DNA of 6,327 nucleotides, from assembly GCA_937891725.1 (NCBI GenBank), contig CALAHL010000415.1, positions 1-6,327 on the forward strand. The letters run 5' to 3'. The notes under the pieces were generated by a model. The model searched no databases, was not told the origin of the DNA, and saw only the letters and a list, made by a program, of their open reading frames with translations. Position numbers and translations under genes: made by a program. Below are positions 1 through 6,119 of this stretch, in pieces. Positions within the stretch are counted from its first letter, which is position 1; the number at the start of each line of letters is the position of its first letter. This DNA is from an uncultured Rhodospirillaceae bacterium (GTDB lineage Bacteria; Pseudomonadota; Alphaproteobacteria; Thalassobaculales; Thalassobaculaceae).

Positions 1-2
1 GG

Positions 3-1226
3 TCACAGCCGAGCGGCCGGCAATGCGACCGTCGCGGCGGCTTGCGCAGCGATGCCTTCCCCGCGCCCGGTGAAGCCCAAGCGTTCCGTAGTCGTGGCCT
101 TGACCGAAACCCGATCGACGGTGAGGCCGCAGATCGCGGCGATTGACGCCCGCAAGGCGTCGCGGTGCGGGCCGATCTTGGGATGCTCGCACAGGATCGT
201 CAGGTCCAGATGCCGGATCACCCCGCCGCGGTCGGATACCCGCCGGACCGCGTCGGCAAGGAACCGGTCGGAGGAGGCACCTTTCCATTTCGGGTCGGTC
301 GGCGGGAAATGGGCGCCGATATCGCCGTCGCCGATCGCACCCAGAATTGCGTCCGTGATGGCGTGGAGCGCCACGTCCGCATCGGAATGGCCCTGCAGCG
401 CCTGGTCGTGCGGGATCGTTACCCCTCCAAGGATCACCCCCGATCCGGGGCCGAGCCGGTGCACGTCGAAACCCGTGCCGACCCGGGTCTCCAACCGTCG
501 TGCGAAAAGCCGCTCCGCCCGGTCGAAATCATCCTCGGTGGTGATCTTCATCGCATCCTCCGACCCGGCGACCAGGCTGACAGACAGTCCGGCCCGCTCT
601 GCGATCTCGGCATCATCGGTGACGGCGAGAGCGTGTTCTGCAGCCCGTCGATGGGCTTCCAGAATCCCTTTGAACCAAAAGCCTTGCGGTGTCTGCGCGC
701 GCACCAGACCGGCGCGTGGGACCGTCTCGGAACTTGTCCCGCCCGACTCCCGTTTCAGAGTGTCGATCACCGGCAGGACGGGAAGGGCGGCGGGACCGGT
801 TGTCAGCGCGTCCAGTACCCGATCGACCATCTCGGGCGGCAGGAACGGTCGGGCGGCGTCATGGATCAGGACCAGCTCCGCAGACGGGGTTCCGGAGCTG
901 ACCGCTTCCTGATTCAGCGTCTCCAATCCAAGGCGCACCGAGTCCTGCCGTTCCAGACCGCCGACGATCGGCGCCCCGAGACGATTGGATTCCATCCCAG
1001 ACAGCGCCGCGTCATAATGGGCGCGGTGGTCTTCCGAGATCACCACGCGGACCTGAGTCACATCACGATGTTCCAGAAAAAGCGCCACACTGCGTCGGAG
1101 GATCGGCAGACCCGCAACCGACCTGTATTGCTTCGGCAGGCCGCCACCCGCCCGGACACCCTTGCCCGCCGCGACGATCAAGACGACAACGCGGGAGCGG
1201 GGTTCGGCGGTGCGGGCATCCGACAC
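3..1226 (-). CDS. ispDF: Bifunctional IspD/IspF enzyme of the MEP isoprenoid pathway
   Basis: This 407-residue cytoplasmic enzyme fuses two steps of the non-mevalonate (MEP) isoprenoid pathway. Residues about 10-240 are IspD, which couples MEP to CTP to give CDP-methylerythritol. The nucleotide-binding loop AAGKG (19-23) with PKQY (31-34), IHDAARPF (121-128), TDDAE (203-207) and MKITTEDD (226-233) are all present. Residues about 247-407 are IspF, which forms the cyclic diphosphate with release of CMP. Its metal ligands are seen as D254 and H256 in GFDVH and H288 in DVALH, followed by the signature KATTTERLGFTGRGEG (376-391). Both halves are full length and no key residue is missing. IspD-IspF fusion is common in alphaproteobacteria; the intermediate enzyme IspE is encoded elsewhere. 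The start is GTG: it has a GAGG eight bases upstream, and no in-frame ATG lies between it and the upstream stop. The gene is divergent from the next gene, and its stop codon sits almost at the window edge, so downstream partners cannot be seen. Confidence 0.97.
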   Translation of the reverse strand: MSDARTAEPRSRVVVLIVAAGKGVRAGGGLPKQYRSVAGLPILRRSVALFLEHRDVTQVRVVISEDHRAHYDAALSGMESNRLGAPIVGGLERQDSVRLGLETLNQEAVSSGTPSAELVLIHDAARPFLPPEMVDRVLDALTTGPAALPVLPVIDTLKRESGGTSSETVPRAGLVRAQTPQGFWFKGILEAHRRAAEHALAVTDDAEIAERAGLSVSLVAGSEDAMKITTEDDFDRAERLFARRLETRVGTGFDVHRLGPGSGVILGGVTIPHDQALQGHSDADVALHAITDAILGAIGDGDIGAHFPPTDPKWKGASSDRFLADAVRRVSDRGGVIRHLDLTILCEHPKIGPHRDALRASIAAICGLTVDRVSVKATTTERLGFTGRGEGIAAQAAATVALPAARL

Positions 1227-1234
1227 GTTTTCGA

Positions 1235-1238
1235 CCTC
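1235..1238 (-). promoter_or_regulatory. Ribosome binding site of ispDF
   Basis: GAGG on the minus strand lies eight bases before the GTG at 1224-1226. It decides the start, because the only nearby ATG (complement of 1217-1219) is in another frame. Confidence 0.6.
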
Positions 1239-1260
1239 AAAATAACGCGGGCAGGTGATT

Positions 1261-1291
1261 GCGATACCTGAATATCCGCAAACGCGATACC
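1261..1291. repeat. Pair of 8-base direct repeats in the ispDF upstream region
   Basis: GCGATACC occurs at 1261-1268 and again at 1284-1291, so the copies are offset by 23 bases, about two helical turns. They lie 35-65 bases upstream of the ispDF start. The rest of the 207-base divergent spacer (1227-1433) holds no convincing promoter hexamers and no RNA gene that I can recognise. The repeat could be a paired binding site or simply chance. Confidence 0.3.
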
Positions 1292-1433
1292 ATCAAAGCC
1301 TAAGATCAAAAGGTTCAGCCCATCGGGACGCGCGTGGGTCGCCTGCAATACGATCTTGATGTACTCATCGCGCTCTGGTGACCCTTCAACCCGTCGTCAC
1401 AGCAGCCCTAGCCCGCACGAGCCGATCGGACAG

Positions 1434-2258
1434 ATGACCGCTTTGCCGCCGTTTCCTCTCATCGTCGATTTCGCAGCGCTGATCGCGCTGGTTCCGGCCT
1501 CGGTTCTTCCGTTCCGGGACCGAGCCGCGTCGCGCGGCGGATCCTGGGCGATCCAGGGCGTTGCCCTTGCGGGTGCCTTGGTGCTGGTTGCGTGGCGGGT
1601 TTCGGTCTCATGGGACAGCGGATTGGCGACCGCCCTTTGGCTGTCGATTGGGGCCACTCTGATCGCCTATGCCTGGTTTGCCGTGCTCAGACGCCCAATC
1701 GCCGGACTTCTTCCGTTGCTGGCACCTTATCTGCTGATCGTTGCGACCCTGGCGACGATCCTGGACATTGATCTCCCGCCGGGTGCGCCCGCCGTCGGTA
1801 GAGCGCTGCCAGAGCTTTGGGTGGCGCTGCATATCGTCGTTTCGCTGTCGACCTATGCGCTGGTGACGCTTGCGGCCCTGGCTGGTCTGGCCGTGATCCT
1901 GAGGGAACATTCTCTGAAAGCGAAGCGCGAGCCCGGCTTTGTGGCGATCCTTCCGCCGATGCGGGAGGCGGAGAGCCTGCAATTCCGGGCCTTGGTTGCC
2001 GCCGAGATTGTCCTTGGACTCGGAATTGTCAGCGGAATGGTGTTGGAAGTGGCTGCGGTCGGAACAGCCATCGTCTTCGATCATAAAACGGTGCTGTCCC
2101 TTATCGCCTTCGTGGTCCTCGGGGTTCTGTTGATTTCGCACGCCAAGGCCGGACTGCGGGGGCGGCGCGCGTCTCGTTTCGCGCTGGCTGCCTACCTGCT
2201 GATCACACTGGCCTATCCCGGTGTGAAAGCGGTCCATCAAATCCTGATCACGGGATAG
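1434..2258 (+). CDS. YpjD/CcsA-like inner-membrane protein of the cytochrome c assembly family
   Basis: From the ATG at 1434 this is a 274-residue integral membrane protein. It has about eight hydrophobic segments, near residues 8-25, 38-58, 66-84, 88-110, 128-155, 186-212, 219-236 and 248-266. The C-terminal half resembles E. coli YpjD as I remember it: a helix with H133 (ALHIVVSLSTYAL), a soluble loop with LPPM (173-176), then H236 in SHAKAGLRGRR, and a final helix with ITLAYPG. This family shares a fold with the haem-handling proteins CcsA/ResC and CcmC, and the two histidines are candidate haem ligands. The tryptophan-rich WWD motif of true haem handlers is not seen, so a direct role in cytochrome c maturation is uncertain. 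An upstream in-frame TTG/ATG (1356/1359) would add 26 hydrophilic residues and has no ribosome site; the start at 1434 puts the first helix at the N terminus but has only a weak GGA close by. The gene stands alone between a divergent ispDF and the dusB operon. Confidence 0.85.
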   Translation: MTALPPFPLIVDFAALIALVPASVLPFRDRAASRGGSWAIQGVALAGALVLVAWRVSVSWDSGLATALWLSIGATLIAYAWFAVLRRPIAGLLPLLAPYLLIVATLATILDIDLPPGAPAVGRALPELWVALHIVVSLSTYALVTLAALAGLAVILREHSLKAKREPGFVAILPPMREAESLQFRALVAAEIVLGLGIVSGMVLEVAAVGTAIVFDHKTVLSLIAFVVLGVLLISHAKAGLRGRRASRFALAAYLLITLAYPGVKAVHQILITG

Positions 2259-2275
2259 GCGCGGCACGTTCGGAG

Positions 2276-2308
2276 ACCCTCCAGAGAATTCCCTCATTCT
2301 GGACGGGT
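2276..2308 (+). terminator. Possible hairpin terminator after the YpjD-like gene
   Basis: Starting 18 bases past the stop codon, an imperfect stem can form. ACCC pairs with GGGT, TCC with GGA, and AGAAT with ATTCT, around a six-base loop (TCCCTC), with a two-base bulge on the left and one on the right. That gives 12 Watson-Crick pairs. The downstream tract is TTATCCCTT rather than a clean T run, so termination may be weak. An alternative register pairs TCCAGA with TCTGGA around a 12-base loop. Confidence 0.4.
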
Positions 2309-2314
2309 TATCCC

Positions 2315-2343
2315 TTGCGTTCCTGCGGTGAGCCGGTAATTAT
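2315..2343 (+). promoter_or_regulatory. Candidate sigma-70-type promoter of the dusB-ntrB-ntrC operon
   Basis: TTGCGT (2315-2320) and AATTAT (2338-2343) are separated by 17 bases and match three and four positions of the standard -35 and -10 hexamers. Transcription would start near 2350 and give a leader of about 30 bases. It is the best pair in the spacer, but the match is weak. No sigma-54 promoter was found: the GGCAC at 2263 lacks the GC at the required distance. Confidence 0.3.
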
Positions 2344-2359
2344 GCACAAGTTTTCGGCA
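2343..2359. promoter_or_regulatory. Weak NtrC-site-like dyad at the predicted start of the dusB operon
   Basis: TGCACAAGTTTTCGGCA is 17 bases long, the span of an NtrC site (consensus TGCACC-N5-GGTGCA). The left arm matches five of six bases and the right arm only three of six. Its place across the predicted transcription start would suit autorepression by NtrC, which is known for ntrBC operons in other proteobacteria. This is inference from position plus a half-site. Confidence 0.2.
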
Positions 2360-2380
2360 TGACAATAGGATGCTTATTTA

Positions 2381-3406
2381 ATGGGCAGTCAGCCTTCGAC
2401 CAAACTCCAACCCCTTGTAATCGGACCGGTAACGGTTGCCGATCCGGTCGTTCTGGCGCCGATGTCTGGGGTCACGGACCTGCCATTCCGCCGCTTGGTC
2501 CGGCGTTTGGGGGCCGGGTTGGTTGTGTCGGAAATGGTGGCGAGCAACGCGGTGCTGCGCGAGGTGCGCGAGGAGATGCACAAGCTGACCGGTGATCGCG
2601 CGGAAGAGCATCCGATGGCGGTTCAGATCGCCGGCTGGGAGCCATCGGTGATGGCCGAGGCCGCGCGGATCTGCGTCGACCGAGGGGCCGCGATCGTCGA
2701 CATCAACATGGGTTGTCCCGCCAAAAAGGTTGTCAACAAGCTGGCCGGCTCCGCGCTGATGCGCGACGAGGCTTTGGCGGCCGAAATTGTCGGGGCGGTG
2801 GTGCGGGCCGTCGACGTGCCGGTGACCTTGAAAATGCGACTGGGCTGGGACGACGCAAGCCACAATGCCGCTGCGATCGCACGCACCGCGGAGGATCTCG
2901 GTGTTCGGATGATCACCGTGCACGGACGCACCCGCTGCCAGATGTACACGGGCACGGCAGATTGGGCGGCGATCCGGGCGGTCAAGGAGGCCGTAACGGT
3001 GCCGGTGATCGCGAATGGCGACATCAACACGCTGGAGGATGTGGACGGCTGCCTGGCACGGTCCGGCGCCGACGGCGTGATGATCGGACGTGGCGCGCAG
3101 GGCCGTCCGTGGTTCCTCCGGCAGGTTGCCGAGCATCTGCGGGGTGATGTGATCTCCGGTGAGCCCTCCCTGACCGAGCTTTACGGAATTCTGATCGAGC
3201 ATCTGGATCATATGCTGCACCACTACGGCGCCGAGACCGGCCTGAGGATCGCGCGCAAGCATGTCGGTTGGTACAGCCAGGGACTTCCGAACTCTGCTGT
3301 CTTTCGGCAAGCGGTCAACAACACCATGGATTCGACCGTCGTGTTCCGCGAAATCGAACGGTATTTCGAGGATGTCGCGCCACAGGCGTTGTCGGAGGCC
3401 GCATGA
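2381..3406 (+). CDS. dusB: tRNA-dihydrouridine synthase, DusB (NifR3) type
   Basis: This 341-residue FMN enzyme uses NADPH to reduce specific uridines in the tRNA D-loop to dihydrouridine. The TIM barrel opens with the flavin-binding stretch APMSGVTDLPFRRL (26-39). The catalytic cysteine is C112 in DINMGCPAKKVVNK, followed by LAGSALM (121-127). Next come KMR (151-153), HGRTR (181-185), the phosphate-binding ANGDI (211-215) and IGRGAQGRPW (235-244). The C-terminal helical tRNA-binding part (about 262-335) is complete, and the length is normal for DusB. The ATG at 2381 is the first possible start, since an in-frame TAG lies just upstream at 2366; AGGA at 2367-2370 is ten bases away, slightly long. 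The gene was named nifR3 because it heads the ntrB-ntrC operon in many alphaproteobacteria, as here. Its stop codon overlaps the start of ntrB, so the two are probably translated together. No direct role in nitrogen control is shown by the sequence. Confidence 0.96.
   Translation: MGSQPSTKLQPLVIGPVTVADPVVLAPMSGVTDLPFRRLVRRLGAGLVVSEMVASNAVLREVREEMHKLTGDRAEEHPMAVQIAGWEPSVMAEAARICVDRGAAIVDINMGCPAKKVVNKLAGSALMRDEALAAEIVGAVVRAVDVPVTLKMRLGWDDASHNAAAIARTAEDLGVRMITVHGRTRCQMYTGTADWAAIRAVKEAVTVPVIANGDINTLEDVDGCLARSGADGVMIGRGAQGRPWFLRQVAEHLRGDVISGEPSLTELYGILIEHLDHMLHHYGAETGLRIARKHVGWYSQGLPNSAVFRQAVNNTMDSTVVFREIERYFEDVAPQALSEAA
3394..3398 (+). promoter_or_regulatory. Ribosome binding site of ntrB inside the end of dusB
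   Basis: GGAGG lies four bases before the ATG at 3403. It supports that start over the longer reading from 3268, which would run 45 codons inside dusB. Confidence 0.6.
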
Positions 3407-4593
3407 ACAGATCCGTCCCCAAATTGCCCACTCGGACACGGACACAGCCCCTGGTCGACGCAACGGCAATTTTGAACGCATTGCCCACGGCGGTTTTGGT
3501 TTTAGATTACAATGGGATAATAGCCGATATTAATATGGCCGGTGAAGACCTGATCAGCGCCAGCCGGGCCTATGCGACCGGTCGCTCCCTGTACGAATGG
3601 ATCCCAGAGGACAGTCCGATCGCCCGGATGATCGAGCAGTCCCGCGACCAGCAGGTCAGCCTATCGGACTACGACATGGTGTTGGAAAGCCAGAAGCTTC
3701 AACAGCGCACCATCAATCTTCAGGTCGCGCCGGTGCCGGAGCTGCACGGACACGTGGTCCTCAGCATGCAGGAACGCTCAATCGCGTCCACCATGCACCG
3801 TCAGCTCAGCTATCGGGGCGCCGCCCGCTCGGTAACAGCGATGGCCGCCATGCTGGCCCATGAGGTGAAGAATCCGCTGTCCGGGATTCGCGGGGCCGCA
3901 CAGCTGCTGGAGCAATCTGCCAGTGCCGATGACCGCTCTCTGACCAAGCTGATCTGCGATGAGACCGACCGGATCGTGGCCCTGGTCGACCGGATGGAGG
4001 TGTTTTCCGATGAGCGCCCGATCAAACGGGGCCCGGTGAACATCCACGAGGTTCTGGAACACACCCGAAAGGTCGCGCAGACCGGATTTGGCCGCCGCAT
4101 CTCCTTCGTGGAGCGGTATGATCCGTCCTTGCCGCCGGTCTTGGGGAACCGGGATCTGCTGATCCAGGTGTTCCTGAATCTCATCAAGAATTCCTGTGAG
4201 GCAGCGCCGGAGGAGGGTGGAGAAGTGGTGCTGACGACCAGCTACCGGCACGGCATGCGGGTCGCGGTGGCGGGTTCTCAGGAGCGGCTGCATTTGCCGC
4301 TTCAGGTCACGGTTCAGGACAATGGGCCGGGCGTGCCAGAGGAGTTGCGGGCCAACCTGTTCGAGCCGTTCGTGACCACCAAGACCAATGGCTCCGGCCT
4401 CGGCCTCGCCTTTGTTGCCAAGACGGTGGCGGATCATGGCGGGGTGATCGAGGTCGACAGCGTGCCGCGCAAGTCGATCTTTCGGCTGACATTGCCGATC
4501 GTGGATCAACCGACCCCGAGACGGGTGCGCCGCCGCGGCGGTACCCCGGTCTACGCGCCTGACGCGGCCCCCAAGGAGAGCGGTAATGAGTGA
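3403..4593 (+). CDS. ntrB: Nitrogen regulation sensor histidine kinase/phosphatase NtrB
   Basis: NtrB (396 residues) autophosphorylates on histidine under nitrogen limitation and passes the phosphate to NtrC; with PII bound it acts as an NtrC phosphatase. No membrane segment is seen, so it is cytoplasmic. Residues about 17-125 form a PAS domain (ALPTAVLVLDYNG). The dimerisation and phosphoacceptor helix has the H box AHEVKNPLSGIRGAAQLLE with H153. The ATP-binding domain has the N box FLNLIKNSCEA (N259, N263), the G1 box QDNGPGVP (D306), the F box LFEPFVTTK and the G2 box GSGLGLAF. Between the N and G1 boxes there is an extra stretch of about 20 residues (281-300), which I recall as usual in alphaproteobacterial NtrB. 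The basic, proline-rich tail (369-396) is probably disordered. Start and stop overlap both neighbours (ATGA with dusB, eight bases with ntrC), which points to one coupled transcript. An AT-rich codon cluster lies at residues 31-45. Confidence 0.96.
   Translation: MNRSVPKLPTRTRTQPLVDATAILNALPTAVLVLDYNGIIADINMAGEDLISASRAYATGRSLYEWIPEDSPIARMIEQSRDQQVSLSDYDMVLESQKLQQRTINLQVAPVPELHGHVVLSMQERSIASTMHRQLSYRGAARSVTAMAAMLAHEVKNPLSGIRGAAQLLEQSASADDRSLTKLICDETDRIVALVDRMEVFSDERPIKRGPVNIHEVLEHTRKVAQTGFGRRISFVERYDPSLPPVLGNRDLLIQVFLNLIKNSCEAAPEEGGEVVLTTSYRHGMRVAVAGSQERLHLPLQVTVQDNGPGVPEELRANLFEPFVTTKTNGSGLGLAFVAKTVADHGGVIEVDSVPRKSIFRLTLPIVDQPTPRRVRRRGGTPVYAPDAAPKESGNE
4573..4578 (+). promoter_or_regulatory. 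Strong ribosome binding site of ntrC
   Basis: AAGGAG sits seven bases before the ATG at 4586, within the last codons of ntrB. It is the best ribosome site in the window and suggests that NtrC is made at higher levels than its kinase. Confidence 0.75.
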
Positions 4594-6055
4594 AACGCGG
4601 GCCTCGATCCTGGTCGCGGACGATGACCGGGCGATCCGCACGGTATTAAGTCAGGCGCTGACCCGTCTTGGTCATGATGTGAAGACGACGGGCACCGCTG
4701 CCGGGCTCTGGAACTGGGTGGAGCAGGGCGAGGGCGATCTGGTGATCACCGATGTGGTGATGCCGGACGAGAACGGTCTCGATCTGCTGCCGCGCATTCG
4801 CAAGGCCCGTCCCGATCTGCGCGTGATCGTGATGAGCGCGCAGAACACGCTGCTGACTGCGGTGAAGGCGAGCGAGCGCGGTGCTTTTGAGTATCTGCCG
4901 AAGCCGTTCGATCTGAACGAACTGATGGCGACGGTCCGGAAGGCCCTCATCACTCCGAACAAACAGCAACCTCGCGTCGAGGAACCGGCGGCCCCGTCTC
5001 ATGACGGGGGCTTGCCGCTGATCGGCCGGTCCCCGGCGATGCAGGAGATCTATCGGGTCCTGGCACGCCTGATGGGCACCGATCTGACCGTGATGATCAA
5101 CGGTGCCTCGGGTACCGGCAAGGAGTTGGTGGCCCGCGCGCTGCACGACTACGGCAAACGGACCGAGGGGCCGTTCGTTGCGATCAATATGGCTGCGATC
5201 CCGCGCGAGTTGATCGAATCCGAGCTGTTCGGGCACGAGAAGGGCGCATTTACCGGTGCCACCATGCGCACCACCGGACGGTTCGAGCAGGCCCAGGGCG
5301 GCACGCTTTTCCTGGATGAAATCGGCGACATGCCTCTGGAGGCCCAGACCCGTTTGCTGCGGGTGCTTCAGGAAGGCGAGTACACCACCGTCGGCGGACG
5401 CGCGGCGATCCGCGCAAATGTCCGGATCGTGGCCGCCACCCACCGGGATCTGCGGCAACTGATCCGGCAAGGATTGTTCCGGGAGGATCTGTTCTACCGT
5501 CTGAACGTGGTGCCGATCCGCTTGCCGGCACTGCGGGAACGGGCGGAAGATGTGCCGGATCTGGCACGGCATTTCTTCTCGCTGATGCCGGCGGAAGGAC
5601 TTCCGGTCAAGCATTTGGACAAATCCGCACTTGATGTCCTGCAGAGCTATTCGTGGCCGGGCAACGTGCGGGAACTGGAGAACCTGTGCCGCAGGCTCGC
5701 AGCCCTCTACACCGAGGATACGATCGGCGCCGAAGCGATCCAGCAGGAACTGAGCGAGGCATCGGACGGTGGCGCAGGATTGGACGGCACAGAGGGCCGC
5801 GACGACGAGAGTCTGTCCGAGGCGGTCGAACGACATCTGTCTGCTTACTTCGCGGCCCACGATAAGGACCTGCCGGCGAGCGGGCTGTACGACCGTATCC
5901 TTCGGGAGATCGAGCGTCCGTTGATTTCGCTCTGCCTGGGGGCAACCCGCGGCAACCAGATCAAGGCGGCGGAGGTGTTGGGGTTGAACCGGAACACCCT
6001 GCGCAAGAAGATTCGCGAGTTGGACATCCCAGTGGTGCGTGGCGTACGGTCCTAG
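4586..6055 (+). CDS. ntrC: Nitrogen response regulator NtrC, sigma-54-dependent activator
   Basis: NtrC (489 residues) is the DNA-binding partner of NtrB; when phosphorylated it forms a ring that remodels sigma-54 RNA polymerase at nitrogen-assimilation promoters. The receiver domain (about 5-122) has the acidic pocket D12-D14, phosphoacceptor D56 in VITDVVMP, S84 and K106 in LPKPFD. The AAA+ domain (about 143-385) has Walker A GASGTGKE (173-180), an intact sigma-54 contact loop GAFTGA (220-225), Walker B FLDEIGD (242-248), arginines R299 and R305 in the FREDLFYRLN region, and the sensor II stretch WPGNVREL (357-364). After a loop rich in Gly and Asp, the C-terminal Fis-type helix-turn-helix (about 455-478, RGNQIKAAEVLGLNRNTLRKK) binds DNA. 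The second Walker A residue is Ala where most relatives have Glu; otherwise all key residues are present and the length is typical. The gene overlaps ntrB by eight bases. No terminator is seen behind it, so read-through into ntrY is likely. Confidence 0.97.
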   Translation: MSETRASILVADDDRAIRTVLSQALTRLGHDVKTTGTAAGLWNWVEQGEGDLVITDVVMPDENGLDLLPRIRKARPDLRVIVMSAQNTLLTAVKASERGAFEYLPKPFDLNELMATVRKALITPNKQQPRVEEPAAPSHDGGLPLIGRSPAMQEIYRVLARLMGTDLTVMINGASGTGKELVARALHDYGKRTEGPFVAINMAAIPRELIESELFGHEKGAFTGATMRTTGRFEQAQGGTLFLDEIGDMPLEAQTRLLRVLQEGEYTTVGGRAAIRANVRIVAATHRDLRQLIRQGLFREDLFYRLNVVPIRLPALRERAEDVPDLARHFFSLMPAEGLPVKHLDKSALDVLQSYSWPGNVRELENLCRRLAALYTEDTIGAEAIQQELSEASDGGAGLDGTEGRDDESLSEAVERHLSAYFAAHDKDLPASGLYDRILREIERPLISLCLGATRGNQIKAAEVLGLNRNTLRKKIRELDIPVVRGVRS

Positions 6056-6086
6056 GGCTGGATCGACCACAATAGGGTCTCCGCGG

Positions 6087-6119
6087 ATGACCAGACGAAA
6101 AGACCCACGACCATTATGA
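6087..6119 (+). other. Ten-codon open frame overlapping the ntrY start (possible leader)
   Basis: In the ntrC-ntrY spacer an ATG at 6087 follows AGGG (6074-6077) at nine bases and opens ten codons (MTRRKDPRPL). They end at a TGA (6117-6119) that overlaps the ntrY ATG (6116-6118). The ribosome site of ntrY itself is weak, so translation might be handed on by this short frame. GGGTCT (6075-6080) can pair with AGACCC (6101-6106), which would cover that AGGG. The frame is short enough to arise by chance. Confidence 0.2.

Noticed and set aside
165..1271. Long open frame (368 codons) on the plus strand opposite ispDF
   Set aside because: It lies antisense to a gene with clear IspD and IspF motifs, is rich in Arg, Gly and Pro, and shows no recognisable domain; long antisense frames are expected in GC-rich DNA.
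1356..1433. 26-residue N-terminal extension of the YpjD-like protein
   Set aside because: The segment is hydrophilic, lacks a ribosome site and does not belong to the membrane-protein pattern that begins after the ATG at 1434.
2263..2277. GGCACG as part of a sigma-54 promoter before dusB
   Set aside because: The GC of the -12 element is not at the fixed distance from the GG of the -24 element.
2359..2595. 78-codon open frame overlapping the start of dusB
   Set aside because: It runs in a different frame through DusB's flavin-binding region and has Gly/Arg-rich shadow composition.
3268..3402. 45-codon N-terminal extension of ntrB starting at 3268
   Set aside because: It would lie wholly inside dusB in another frame, is Cys/Arg/Ser-rich, and the ATG at 3403 has GGAGG and the ATGA overlap expected of coupled genes.
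2378..3481. 367-codon open frame on the minus strand opposite dusB
   Set aside because: It is antisense to a full-length DusB with all catalytic motifs; its composition is typical of a shadow frame.
4646..6070. 474-codon open frame on the minus strand opposite ntrC
   Set aside because: It is a mirror of the ntrC codon pattern, with His/Gln/Arg-rich low-information sequence and no motif.
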